From NCBI RefSeq assembly GCF_900142765.1, contig NZ_FRCB01000005.1, positions 124,001-188,000 on the forward strand: a stretch of DNA of 64,000 nt, in the 5' to 3' direction. Source of the stretch: Roseovarius litoreus. GTDB lineage: Bacteria > Pseudomonadota > Alphaproteobacteria > Rhodobacterales > Rhodobacteraceae. The notes below the pieces were generated by a model that was not told where the DNA came from, did no database searches, and was given only the letters and a program-made list of their open reading frames with translations. The position numbers and the translations under genes were made by a program. How positions within the stretch are numbered: the stretch's first letter is position 1; each line of letters opens with the position of its first letter. Shown here piece after piece: positions 26,343 to 34,807 of the stretch.

Positions 26343-27100
26343 CCGATTTCACCTATGATACGGTCCTGTCGAGCATGACGGGCGACGGCGTGCGGACCAT
26401 TGCGCTCAACCGGCCTGACTGTCTGAACGCGATGAACCGGCGCCTGATCGACGATGTAGCGCTGGCTTTCGACGACGCCAACCGCGATCCCGAGACGCGC
26501 GCGATCATCTTCACGGGGCAGGGACGGGCCTTTTGCGCGGGGGATGACCGCAACGAGCACCAGCACCCCGAGAGCGAAGCCTGCGCACGCGATCTGGTCA
26601 CGGCGATCCAGCGCGCGACGGTTTCGATCATATTCGGCCAGAAACCCGTGGTCGGCGCGATCAATGGCTGGGCGGTCGGTGGTGGCTTTGAATGGGCGAT
26701 CAACTGTGATTTCCCGATCTGGGCGAAAAGCGCCAAGGCGTTTTTTCCCGAGGTCTCTCTCAACCTGTTCGTGACGGGGGCTGTCACGGCAATTCTGCCC
26801 GCGATCACCGGGCCTCTCAAGGCCCGGGAGATGCTGTTTCTGGGGCAGCGTTATTCGGCGGCTGAGTTACAGGCTTGCGGAGTGGCGTGGAAAGTGGTGG
26901 AGGATGCCGATTTGCTGACCGAAGCCCATAAGCACGCCGAGCATTTGGCCAGCCTGCCGATCCTGTCGGTCCGGGCGATGAAACGCGTGCTCAACCAGAC
27001 TACGGTCGGAGCCCTGAGACAAGCGCTCGACCTTGAGACCGAGGCGACGATTGCAGGGTTTCTTGATCCCGAAACGACACGCTTGCTCAAGGCATTCTGA
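26339..27100 (+). CDS. Enoyl-CoA hydratase/isomerase family protein
   Basis: A 253-residue crotonase-fold protein. The oxyanion loops are GRAFCAGDD and INGWAVGGGFE, and the two Glu positions of enoyl-CoA hydratase are both present (in GGGFEWA and in FFPEVSL). This supports hydratase or hydrolase chemistry on an unsaturated acyl-CoA. Together with the preceding CoA ligase it suggests a short catabolic route: activation, then hydration. Dehydrogenase and thiolase steps are not encoded here. It ends 20 bases before a convergent gene; no clear terminator hairpin is visible. Confidence 0.85.
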   Translation: MTDFTYDTVLSSMTGDGVRTIALNRPDCLNAMNRRLIDDVALAFDDANRDPETRAIIFTGQGRAFCAGDDRNEHQHPESEACARDLVTAIQRATVSIIFGQKPVVGAINGWAVGGGFEWAINCDFPIWAKSAKAFFPEVSLNLFVTGAVTAILPAITGPLKAREMLFLGQRYSAAELQACGVAWKVVEDADLLTEAHKHAEHLASLPILSVRAMKRVLNQTTVGALRQALDLETEATIAGFLDPETTRLLKAF

Positions 27101-27120
27101 TCGCTCGAGCCTTGCCCGGT

Positions 27121-27852
27121 TCAGATCAGAAATGTCGCGGCCCATATCAGGGTGAACAGGATGGGCTGATGGACAAGATAAAGAACCAGAGTATTGCGCC
27201 CCGCCCATAGCCAAGCCCGCCAGAGCATGTTCTGATTGCCGGGTGTGTATCGTTTAGCACGCGTGAAGCCGCCCCGCGCCTCGATCCATCGCGCAAGGAT
27301 CATGCCGAGCAAAAACGCGGCAAACCACGGAAAAAACGGCTCGAAATCCATCGAAGGGGCAGGCTGCGTCGACAGGCCCAGCCACCACAGGGCGGGGGCG
27401 TTGAAAAGGTCCGACCGGAAAAGACCCGGGGCCGTGAGGACACCCAAAAGCCCGATGGCAAGCACCCACAAAGGCAGGCGCAGAAAGGCAAGTCCGATCA
27501 AGCTGAATGTCGCAATGGCATGGAGGATGCCGAAATAGACGAACTGACCCGGCATCATGGCGTAGGTGGCCACCGAAACCGCCAGCGCGGCAAGCACCAG
27601 CTTGACGAAACGTTTTGCGAAAGCCGTCCAGCGCAGGGTCTCGGTATGCGCGACCACAAGGCTGACGCCGGCAAGACAAATGAAACTGCCCGCGACAAGC
27701 TTTGCGAAATTGGACCATCCCCAACTCCCCGCTGTGCCTTGCGGCACGAGCCCGAAAAGTTCCAGGTCGAAAACGAAATGGAAAATCACCATGCCGATGA
27801 GGGCTATGGCACGTAGCGAGTCCAGCACCATGATGCGCGGGGTCATGGGCAT
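27121..27852 (-). CDS. DUF1624 / HGSNAT-like membrane acyltransferase family protein
   Basis: A 243-residue integral membrane protein with seven or eight helices. It begins MTPRIMVLDSLRAIALIGMVIFHFVFDLE, matching the heparan-alpha-glucosaminide N-acetyltransferase catalytic domain family (DUF1624). The central LVAGSFICLAGVSLVVAH and the C-terminal NTLVLYLVHQPILF, with its conserved His, are also family marks. Such proteins are thought to acetylate sugars across the membrane, but bacterial members are uncharacterised. Two ATGs six bases apart are equally possible starts. It is downstream of a 59-residue membrane gene and hpt on the same strand. Confidence 0.82.
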   Translation of the reverse strand: MPMTPRIMVLDSLRAIALIGMVIFHFVFDLELFGLVPQGTAGSWGWSNFAKLVAGSFICLAGVSLVVAHTETLRWTAFAKRFVKLVLAALAVSVATYAMMPGQFVYFGILHAIATFSLIGLAFLRLPLWVLAIGLLGVLTAPGLFRSDLFNAPALWWLGLSTQPAPSMDFEPFFPWFAAFLLGMILARWIEARGGFTRAKRYTPGNQNMLWRAWLWAGRNTLVLYLVHQPILFTLIWAATFLI

Positions 27853-27915
27853 CTGCGATATCTGCGGTGCGTCACTGGACACGGCGTACCAGTCGCGTTG
27901 CACTTCGGCTGATTG

Positions 27916-28095
27916 TCATGGCGCCCATAACCGTCCTCTTGGATCGGGCGACAAGGCCTCTGGCCAGCCAAAGACATATTCCAGCGCAAATACCACAAGA
28001 CAGATCGCCAGGATGCCGAGAACGAACCTCACCCGCCGTTCACTTGGCGGATTATGCGCCCAATGGGCCATGCGCAAAAGCCAACGAATATTCAT
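27916..28095 (-). CDS. 59-residue single-span membrane protein coupled to hpt
   Basis: A short reading frame that starts MNIRWLLRMAHWAHNPPSER, continues with one clear membrane helix (VRFVLGILAICLVVFALEYV) and ends with FGWPEALSPDPRGRLWAP. The pattern of a basic N-terminal helix, an NPPS-R turn and a W-P-E end looks like a conserved small Rhodobacterales protein. Its ATG overlaps the hpt stop by four bases (ATGA), strong evidence of real coupled translation. Function unknown; probably a cytoplasmic-membrane protein with its N-terminus inside. Confidence 0.75.
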   Translation of the reverse strand: MNIRWLLRMAHWAHNPPSERRVRFVLGILAICLVVFALEYVFGWPEALSPDPRGRLWAP

Positions 28096-28634
28096 GTGTC
28101 TTTGAACTGAACCATTCCGACAAAAGGCAGATTGCGGCCATGCTGCGCATAGTCGATACCGTACCCGATAACGAAAGCGTCGGGGATTTCAAAGCCTGTC
28201 CAATCCGCCGCTATGTCGACCTCGCGGCGCGACGGCTTGTCCAGAAGCACGATACTGCGAAGTTTCGCGGGCTTTTGCGCCCGCAGGAGATCCAGAACAT
28301 GGGCAAGCGTGTGACCGGTGTCGAGGATATCATCGACCACAAGCACGTCGCGCCCGGCGATGTCGGTTCTGATTTGCTTGAGGATATCTATCTTGCCGCT
28401 GGATTTGGTGGCATTGCCATAGGACGAGACTTCCATGAAGTCGATTTCCTGATCCAGCGTGATCGCCCGCGACAGATCGGCCGCGAAGATGAACGCGCCT
28501 CTGAGCAGAACAATCACGACCAGACGTTCCGTTCCCGCGAAATCGGCGTCAATCTCGCGTGCGAGGCTTGCTATTCTCAGCGCGATCGTCTCGCGCGGCA
28601 GCAAGGGAACGATCTCGTGGGCGTGTTCCGGCAT
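28092..28634 (-). CDS. hpt: Hypoxanthine phosphoribosyltransferase
   Basis: Purine salvage enzyme converting hypoxanthine or guanine plus PRPP to IMP or GMP. 180 residues, normal length. The PRPP motif DVLVVDDILDTGHTL is intact and the early loop VIVLLRGAFIFAADL matches the family. The DKPSRREVDIAADWTGFEIPDAFVIGYGID segment carries the base-specificity region. Start MPEHAHEIV has AAGGGG upstream at good spacing; a longer reading adds 23 residues rich in Phe and is unlikely. It is divergent from the RatA-like gene and coupled to a small membrane gene. Confidence 0.93.
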   Translation of the reverse strand: MPEHAHEIVPLLPRETIALRIASLAREIDADFAGTERLVVIVLLRGAFIFAADLSRAITLDQEIDFMEVSSYGNATKSSGKIDILKQIRTDIAGRDVLVVDDILDTGHTLAHVLDLLRAQKPAKLRSIVLLDKPSRREVDIAADWTGFEIPDAFVIGYGIDYAQHGRNLPFVGMVQFKDT

Positions 28635-28709
28635 GGGAAGCCCCTTGAACTTTTCCCGCCAGTCTATGAAAAAGCGCGCCACTGTCACGAAAAAACGGGG
28701 CACGACTGA

Positions 28710-29156
28710 ATGCCGTCACATGCCGAAACACGCCAGCTGCCCTATTCTGCGCAACAAATGTACGATCTTGTTGCGGATGTAGGCGATTATCCCAAGTTTC
28801 TGCCATGGACAGCCGCGGCCCGAGTGCGCTCGGTCACTCCGCAGGACGATGGATCGCAAGTGATGGAGGCGGATCTCGTCATCAGCTTCAAGGTATTTCG
28901 CGAACGCTTCGGCAGCCGGGTTGTGCTGTGGCCCGAGAGTCGGAGAATCGAAACCGAATATCTCGATGGCCCCTTCCGCCATATGAGATCGAACTGGCAA
29001 TTCGAGGACCACGGCGAAGGGTGCATGGTTCATTTCGATGTGGATTTCGAATTCAAGAACATTATCCTGCAAAAAGCGGCTGGCCTCTTTTTCTACGAGG
29101 CGATGCAGCGGATCGTGAAGGCTTTCGAAGGACGCGCGCAGCAGCTTTATGGCTGA
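28710..29156 (+). CDS. START-domain protein of the Coq10/RatA family
   Basis: A 148-residue soluble protein. The motifs RQLPYSAQQMYDLVADVGDYPKF and YLDGPFRHM-NW-F, plus FEFKNIILQKAAGLFF near the end, are typical of the Coq10/RatA START-like family. Members bind ubiquinone or lipids in mitochondria and bacteria; E. coli RatA has been described as a ribosome-association toxin, but the lipid role is the safer reading. The start ATG lies 75 bases from the divergent hpt start. It may be cotranscribed with the MmgE/PrpD gene that follows after 15 bases. Confidence 0.85.
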   Translation: MPSHAETRQLPYSAQQMYDLVADVGDYPKFLPWTAAARVRSVTPQDDGSQVMEADLVISFKVFRERFGSRVVLWPESRRIETEYLDGPFRHMRSNWQFEDHGEGCMVHFDVDFEFKNIILQKAAGLFFYEAMQRIVKAFEGRAQQLYG

Positions 29157-29171
29157 CTGGAAGGGAACTCC

Positions 29172-30455
29172 ATGTCACTGACCGATCGCCTGGCCCAGTT
29201 CGCTCTGACCGATCCCCGGCATTTGCCGGAAAGTGCGAAAAGGATCATGGCCTTGTCGCTGATCGACTGGATGGGATGCGCCATTGCCGGGCGCGATGAA
29301 GCGGTGTCCCATGTGGTCCGACGTCTTGCTCAGGACGAGGGCGGTACGCCGCAAGCGCATCTGGTAGGCGGCGGGCAGGCACCGGCGCGCATGGCGGCGC
29401 TGGTCAACGGGACAATCAGCCACGCGCTGGATTATGACGACACGCATTTCGCGCATATCGGGCATCCTTCGGTTGCGGTCGTGCCGAGTGCCCTGGCGAT
29501 TGCCGAACGCTGCGATGCCGATGGCGCGGCCTTGCAGGACGCTGCATTGATCGGGGCCGAGCTGTCGGTGCGTGTCGGACTTTGGCTCGGGCGCGGCCAT
29601 TACGAGACCGGGTTTCATCAGACCGCAACGGCGGGCGCCTTTGGCGCGGCGGCGGCGGCGGGGAGATTGCTGGGGTTCGATGCTGACCAGATGGCTGCTA
29701 CCTTGGGGCTTGTGGCGACGCGGGCATCGGGGCTCAAGGCGCAGTTCGGCACGATGGGCAAGCCCTTCAATGCCGGGATCGCCGCCAGCAACGGGGTCGA
29801 GGCAGCCTTGCTGGTTGCCAACGGGCTGGTGCCCAATCCCGCTGCGCTCAAGGATTTCGGCGCGTCACATGCCGGCTCCAACATGAGCGACGCATTGGAA
29901 GACATTGGTAATAAATGGACTTTCGAAGATGTCAGCCACAAGTTCCATGCCTGCTGTCACGGGCTGCACGCCGCCCTTGAGGCCTTTGCAGAAGTGGCCC
30001 CGGAGCGCCAGGACATTGCGGCGATCACGGTGCATACCCATCCCCGCTGGTTGAGCGTGTGCAACCAGCCTGACCCGCAAACCGGACTGGGCTGCAAATT
30101 CAGCTTTCGGGCGGTGCTGGCCATGGCGATGGCCGGTCATGACACGTCACGGCTGGAGACTTTCTCGGACGGGTTCGCCCAGGCACCCGAGCTTGTCGCG
30201 CTGCGTGACAGGGTTAAGGTGGTGGGCGACGAAAGCGTGTCGGAGACCGGAACGCACCTTGTTTTACGAATGAATGACGGTTCGGAGAAACGGGTCGCGC
30301 ATGATCTTCTGGCGCCGATGACCGTCGAGACGCGCCGCGCGAAGATCATGGCGAAGGGCACTGCCTTGATGGGGTCTGCGCGCGCCGAACGTGTCGCGCG
30401 GCTTGTGGAGGGGCGGGACGCGCCATCGAGCCTTGCGCGTGAATTGGCGGACTAA
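29172..30455 (+). CDS. MmgE/PrpD family protein
   Basis: A 427-residue protein of the MmgE/PrpD family, whose characterised members include 2-methylcitrate dehydratase and cis-aconitate or immune-responsive decarboxylases. Family marks: LIDWMGCAIAGRDE, a central NGTISHALDYDDTHFAHIGHPS region and KFHACCHGLHA near residue 255. The specific substrate cannot be read; no prp genes are nearby. It follows the RatA-like gene by 15 bases with a GGAAGGGAACTCC ribosome site. It ends six bases from the convergent cinA gene. Confidence 0.88.
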   Translation: MSLTDRLAQFALTDPRHLPESAKRIMALSLIDWMGCAIAGRDEAVSHVVRRLAQDEGGTPQAHLVGGGQAPARMAALVNGTISHALDYDDTHFAHIGHPSVAVVPSALAIAERCDADGAALQDAALIGAELSVRVGLWLGRGHYETGFHQTATAGAFGAAAAAGRLLGFDADQMAATLGLVATRASGLKAQFGTMGKPFNAGIAASNGVEAALLVANGLVPNPAALKDFGASHAGSNMSDALEDIGNKWTFEDVSHKFHACCHGLHAALEAFAEVAPERQDIAAITVHTHPRWLSVCNQPDPQTGLGCKFSFRAVLAMAMAGHDTSRLETFSDGFAQAPELVALRDRVKVVGDESVSETGTHLVLRMNDGSEKRVAHDLLAPMTVETRRAKIMAKGTALMGSARAERVARLVEGRDAPSSLARELAD

Positions 30456-30461
30456 GGCGGT

Positions 30462-30929
30462 TCACGCCAAGGCGTGGGCCAGCATCTCCAGCGCGTGATC
30501 GCGAGACAGAAGGCGCACCCGATCGCGGCCGACGGCGCCGAACTCAACCGTTTCCGTCTGTGTTTTCAATCCCTTGAGGCATAATCCGAAACAAACCCGG
30601 CCTTCGGGCTTGTGCTCGGATCCGCCCGGGCCGGCGATCCCGGTGATGGCCACGGCGATATCGGCAAGGGACTGTGCGATGGCGCCTTCGGCCATTTCGC
30701 GCGCCACCTCTTCGGATACGGCGCCAAAGGTGGCAAGCGTGTCGGGGCGCACGCCGAGCATGTCGATCTTGGCCTCGTTCGAATAGGTGACAAAGCCGCG
30801 ATCCACCACGGCAGAGGAGCCGGGAATATCGGTCAAAGCCGCCGCAACCATCCCGCCGGTGCAGGATTCGGCGGTTGCAACCTTCAGGTTCCGAGCCTTG
30901 GCGAGATCAAGAACTGTTTTTGCAATCAA
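30462..30929 (-). CDS. CinA C-terminal domain protein (nicotinamide-nucleotide amidohydrolase)
   Basis: A 155-residue protein that is the stand-alone PncC/CinA C-terminal domain, which deamidates NMN to nicotinate mononucleotide. Motifs: KVATAESCTGGMVAAALTDIPG, VDRGFVTYSNEAK and GIAGPGGSEHKPEGRVCFG. The start is a TTG at 30929 that overlaps the pgpA stop (TTGA); no in-frame ATG exists near. The N-terminal CinA molybdopterin-like domain is absent, as in many alphaproteobacteria. It is the last gene of the ispDF-pgpA-cinA unit. Confidence 0.88.
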   Translation of the reverse strand: MIAKTVLDLAKARNLKVATAESCTGGMVAAALTDIPGSSAVVDRGFVTYSNEAKIDMLGVRPDTLATFGAVSEEVAREMAEGAIAQSLADIAVAITGIAGPGGSEHKPEGRVCFGLCLKGLKTQTETVEFGAVGRDRVRLLSRDHALEMLAHALA

Positions 30930-31423
30930 CGCATTAGCACCCCATGTGAAAGTGCTGCCAAGGCCACGACACCCACGGCGGCAAGGACCCCGGCAATGAT
31001 GTCGTCCAGCATGACCCCAAGCGCATCGCCGCGTCGATCGGCCCATCCGACAGGGCCGGGCTTCCAGATATCGAACAGACGAAACAGCACAAAAGCGGCG
31101 ATCCAGCCCGGCCAGAGCGCGGTCAGCTCCGCCCCGACATGGGCCGCCCCGATCGACACGGGCCAGAAGGCAAGCCACTGTCCCGCCACTTCATCGACCA
31201 CGATCTCTGATGGATCGTGATCATCTTTTCCTTTTGTTTCCAGATGTGTAGCCCACCACCCTAATGCGAAAACCACGACTGTGGACAGCATCAAAACCCA
31301 AGGCCCAGCAAGGCTGTGGATCGCCCAAGCCGCCGGGATGGCGGCGAGTGATCCCCAGGTGCCGGGGGCGGGGCGGAGGTGGCCGGTGCCGAAGAAGGTG
31401 GCGATGAGGTGGGACAGGGTCAT
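30926..31423 (-). CDS. pgpA: Phosphatidylglycerophosphatase A
   Basis: Membrane enzyme dephosphorylating phosphatidylglycerol phosphate to phosphatidylglycerol. 165 residues. [19 protein letters not shown] at the start and [13 protein letters not shown] in the middle are family signatures, followed by [19 protein letters not shown] and a C-terminal [13 protein letters not shown] helix. The start ATG overlaps the ispDF stop (ATGA) and its own stop overlaps cinA (TTGA), so the three genes are translationally chained. Confidence 0.94.
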   Translation of the reverse strand: MTLSHLIATFFGTGHLRPAPGTWGSLAAIPAAWAIHSLAGPWVLMLSTVVVFALGWWATHLETKGKDDHDPSEIVVDEVAGQWLAFWPVSIGAAHVGAELTALWPGWIAAFVLFRLFDIWKPGPVGWADRRGDALGVMLDDIIAGVLAAVGVVALAALSHGVLMR

Positions 31424-32568
31424 GCGGGCACCAATGTGACGGCGGCTTGCGCGGCGATGCCTTCCTCGCGGCCGGTGAATCCCAGCCGTTCGGAGGTGGT
31501 GGCCTTGACCGAAATGCGATCCTGCGCGACGCCCGTGATGGACGACAGGCACGCGATCATCGCCTCGGCATGGGGCGTGATCTTGGGATGTTCGCAAATC
31601 AAAGTGACATCCATGTTATTGATCTTGAACCCTTTTTCACGGGCCAGATCGACTGCGTGCCGCAGGAAGATGTGGCTTTCCGCCCCCTTCCATTGGGGGT
31701 CCGACGGGGGGAAGTGGCGGCCTATGTCGCCTTGGGCCAAGGCGCCGTAGATGGCGTCGGTCAGCGCGTGCATGCCGACATCGGCGTCGGAATGACCTTG
31801 CAGGGTTTTTGTGTGGGGAATGGCGACGCCACAGAGCATGACATGGTCACCGGGGCCGAAACGATGCACGTCATAACCTTGACCGATACGTATATCCATT
31901 TGATCTCGCAGTATTTTTTCCGCACGGATGAAATCCGGGGCATGGGTGATCTTGAGGTTGGACTCGTCCCCGTCGATGATCCTGACGGGGATGCCATGGG
32001 CGCGGGCGACCTCGACATCGTCGGCGGCATCGCCAGAAAAGGCGCGGTGCGCGGCAAGAATGTCTTTGAAGACAAAGGCTTGCGGGGTCTGCGCACGGTA
32101 AAGCCCGGTCCGGTCGCGGGTGCCGGTGACATGGCCGTCGGTGCCCTCCCAGAGCGCGTCGGTGACCGGCAGGGCCGGGGCCACGGCGCGGGTGCCGGGG
32201 GTTTGGAGTTCGTACGAGACGTACGAAACATACGCGGGTTTGGTACAACAACGGGCCACATCATGGATCATTGTGTACACAACCTCTCCTTTGTCGGGAG
32301 TGGCGTCCAGATATTCGAGACCGTTGCGGACCGATCCGGCGCGGGATGCAGCACCGGTCGTCACCTCGACGCGGTCGCGCGGCACGAAGAGATCGACATC
32401 CTCGGGATGCAGCACGACGACGATACGGCTGATCTCGGGCGTGGCCTCGAACGCGGCCACGGTCCAGTCGATTACACGGCGTCCGGCGAGGGCGCGCCAC
32501 TGTTTGGGCATGTCCCCCCCCGCACGGGTGCCGCGACCCGCGGCGACGATGATGGCGGCGATTGTCAT
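31420..32568 (-). CDS. ispDF: Bifunctional IspD/IspF isoprenoid biosynthesis enzyme
   Basis: Catalyses two steps of the MEP pathway: CTP transfer to 2-C-methylerythritol 4-phosphate (IspD, residues 1 to about 225) and formation of the cyclodiphosphate (IspF, about 226-382). IspD marks: [21 protein letters not shown] and LPVTDALW. IspF marks: [49 protein letters not shown]. Fusion of the two is normal in alphaproteobacteria. Odd: after the conserved IHD the usual AARP motif is VARCC, followed by AYVSYVSYE, encoded by an unusually AT-rich palindrome at 32209-32227. The reading frame is intact. Start is the ATG giving MTIAAIIV. Confidence 0.93.
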   Translation of the reverse strand: MTIAAIIVAAGRGTRAGGDMPKQWRALAGRRVIDWTVAAFEATPEISRIVVVLHPEDVDLFVPRDRVEVTTGAASRAGSVRNGLEYLDATPDKGEVVYTMIHDVARCCTKPAYVSYVSYELQTPGTRAVAPALPVTDALWEGTDGHVTGTRDRTGLYRAQTPQAFVFKDILAAHRAFSGDAADDVEVARAHGIPVRIIDGDESNLKITHAPDFIRAEKILRDQMDIRIGQGYDVHRFGPGDHVMLCGVAIPHTKTLQGHSDADVGMHALTDAIYGALAQGDIGRHFPPSDPQWKGAESHIFLRHAVDLAREKGFKINNMDVTLICEHPKITPHAEAMIACLSSITGVAQDRISVKATTSERLGFTGREEGIAAQAAVTLVPA

Positions 32569-32726
32569 GGGGAATTGATTACGCGCAGGGATGCACAAGC
32601 GCAATGCTGTGCTCAAGTGCCTAATTTTTAATCATTGCGCCCTGAGGGATGCGTTTCAGGCCGTGCAATTATTGTTCAATGCGCGGTGAGAGGCTAGATA
32701 GGTCGAAGTGCTCAAGGATTAATCAC

Positions 32727-33722
32727 GTGACACCGTCACCCTGTCGGACATTGCTTTCAAAGCCTGTTTTCCTCGCGCCTCTGGCGGGAATCACCGATTT
32801 GCCGTTCCGCAATCTGGTGTCGCGCTTCGGGGCGGGACTTGTGGTGAGCGAAATGGTCGCCAGTCAGGAAATGGTGCAGGCCAAGCCGGGGGTGCGCGAA
32901 CGCGCCGAGCTGGGGTTCGGCATCGAGAACACCGCCGTGCAGCTTGCCGGACGCGAAGCGCATTGGATGGCCGAGGCTGCGCGCAAGGTCGCGGCGAATG
33001 GTGCGCGGATCATCGACATCAACATGGGATGCCCTGCCAAGAAGGTGACAAGCGCCAGCGGCACCGGGGCGAGCGGATCGGCGTTGATGAAAGACCTCGA
33101 CCATGCGCTGAGCCTGATCGAGGCGGTGGTGGGTGCGGTGGATATTCCGGTCACGCTCAAGACCCGGCTGGGTTGGGATGACCGGCTGATGAACGCGCCT
33201 GAGCTTGCGCGGCGGGCCGAGGGCGCAGGAATCGCGATGATCACGATTCATGGCCGCACGAGGTGCCAGTTCTACAAGGGCCGGGCCGATTGGGCGGCGA
33301 TCCGGGCCGTCAAGGACGCGGTGGAGATCCCGGTGATCGCGAATGGCGATATCGTCGATGCGGGCAGCGCGCGCGACGCGCTGCGCCTGTCGGGGGGCGA
33401 TGGGGTGATGATCGGGCGCGGCGCGCAGGGGCGTCCGTGGCTTTTGTCGCAGGTGGCGGCGGAGTTGGCAGGCCAGCCTGTGCCGAAGGCGCCGGAGGCC
33501 GGAGATTTGGTGGATATCGTGACGGGTCATTACGACGAGATGTTGAGATTTTACGGCGAGGAATTGGGCAATCGCGTCGCCCGCAAGCATATGGGCTGGT
33601 ACCTGGACGATGCGGGAACAGGCCCCGCGTTGCGCAAGCGGGTTCTGACCAGCCGCGATCCGGGCGAGGTGTTGCGACTGCTGCCCGAGGCGCTTCGTGA
33701 TGGCGAGAGGGCGGCGGCATGA
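32727..33722 (+). CDS. dusB: tRNA-dihydrouridine synthase B (NifR3)
   Basis: Flavoenzyme reducing specific uridines in tRNA D-loops to dihydrouridine. 331 residues. Motifs: FLAPLAGITDLPFRNL, VQLAGREA, INMGCPAKKVTSASGTGASGSALM (with the catalytic Cys), TLKTRLGWD, ITIHGRTRCQFYKG and GVMIGRGAQGRPW. The start is taken at a GTG (VTPSPCRTLLSKPVF) with AAGGA ten bases upstream; an upstream ATG would add a Cys-rich tail without merit. This is nifR3 of the classic nifR3-ntrB-ntrC group. Its stop overlaps ntrB (ATGA). Confidence 0.94.
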   Translation: MTPSPCRTLLSKPVFLAPLAGITDLPFRNLVSRFGAGLVVSEMVASQEMVQAKPGVRERAELGFGIENTAVQLAGREAHWMAEAARKVAANGARIIDINMGCPAKKVTSASGTGASGSALMKDLDHALSLIEAVVGAVDIPVTLKTRLGWDDRLMNAPELARRAEGAGIAMITIHGRTRCQFYKGRADWAAIRAVKDAVEIPVIANGDIVDAGSARDALRLSGGDGVMIGRGAQGRPWLLSQVAAELAGQPVPKAPEAGDLVDIVTGHYDEMLRFYGEELGNRVARKHMGWYLDDAGTGPALRKRVLTSRDPGEVLRLLPEALRDGERAAA

Positions 33723-34807
33723 TCGGCCAGAACGACCCGCTTTGGATTTCGCTGCCGGTGCCTGCCTTGCTGCTGGATGCCGAGAACCGGATCACGCAGA
33801 TCAACCCTGCGGCAGAGGGGTTCCTGATGACCTCGACCAAGGCGATCAACGGCGTGCCGGTCTGGGACAAGCTGATGGTGGATGCGCCGCTGGAAGAAGC
33901 GTTTAAGCGCGCAAGAGAGAATGCCGCGCCGCTTTTCGTGAATGACGTGGATGTGGGCACGGGCGACCGTGCGCCGCTTCAGTGCAACCTGCAATTCGCG
34001 CCGCTGAGCGGCGAGGACGGCTTCATGCTGCTGATGATCTCGCCGCGTGAATTGGCCGGGCGGGTGACACAGGGGCAATCGGTGAAGTCGGCGGCCAAGT
34101 CGGCGATCGGCATGGCGGAAATGCTGGCCCATGAAATCAAGAACCCGCTGGCGGGCATCACCGGGGCGGCGCAGCTTTTGTCGATGAGCCTGAGCAAGGA
34201 CGATCTGGAGCTGACGGATCTCATCGTGAGCGAAAGCCGCAGGATCGTGGGCCTTCTGGAGCAGGTCGAGCAGTTCGGCAATGTCACGGCGCCCAAGATG
34301 CGGGCTGTCAATGTGCATGACGTGCTGGACCGGGCGCGGCGCTCGGCGATACTTGGGTTTGCCGCCGATATGACGGTCGTCGAGGATTACGACCCCTCGT
34401 TGCCGCTGGCGATGGCGGACCCGGATCAGTTGCTGCAGGTCATTCAGAACCTGCTGAAGAACGCCTCGGAGGCGGCGGGCGCGGGCGGCGGCGTGATCCG
34501 GCTGCATACCTATTACGAACAGTCGCTGCGGGTGCGGCGCGGCGGCGGCGGCAAATCCCTGCCGTTGCAGATCGAGGTGATCGATGACGGTCCCGGCCTG
34601 CCGCCCGATATCGCCGGTGATATTTTCGACCCCTTCGTATCGGGCCGCGAGAACGGCACCGGGCTTGGCCTTGCGCTGGCCGCGAAGATTATTTCCGACC
34701 ACGACGGATGGATTTCCGTGAACTCGGCACCCGGACGCACGGTGTTTCGCATTTCCTTGCAACGCGCCCCGGACACCCTGCCAGAGACTATTGAGGAGCA
34801 AGTCTGA
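33719..34807 (+). CDS. ntrB: Nitrogen regulation histidine kinase NtrB
   Basis: Two-component sensor kinase that phosphorylates or dephosphorylates NtrC under control of PII protein. 362 residues, cytosolic. A PAS domain comes first ([22 protein letters not shown]), then the phosphoacceptor [20 protein letters not shown], and the ATPase with [17 protein letters not shown] (N box), [12 protein letters not shown] (G1) and [16 protein letters not shown] (G2). Overlaps dusB (ATGA) and ntrC (TGATG). The operon dusB-ntrB-ntrC is typical of purple bacteria and Roseobacters. Confidence 0.95.
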   Translation: MIGQNDPLWISLPVPALLLDAENRITQINPAAEGFLMTSTKAINGVPVWDKLMVDAPLEEAFKRARENAAPLFVNDVDVGTGDRAPLQCNLQFAPLSGEDGFMLLMISPRELAGRVTQGQSVKSAAKSAIGMAEMLAHEIKNPLAGITGAAQLLSMSLSKDDLELTDLIVSESRRIVGLLEQVEQFGNVTAPKMRAVNVHDVLDRARRSAILGFAADMTVVEDYDPSLPLAMADPDQLLQVIQNLLKNASEAAGAGGGVIRLHTYYEQSLRVRRGGGGKSLPLQIEVIDDGPGLPPDIAGDIFDPFVSGRENGTGLGLALAAKIISDHDGWISVNSAPGRTVFRISLQRAPDTLPETIEEQV

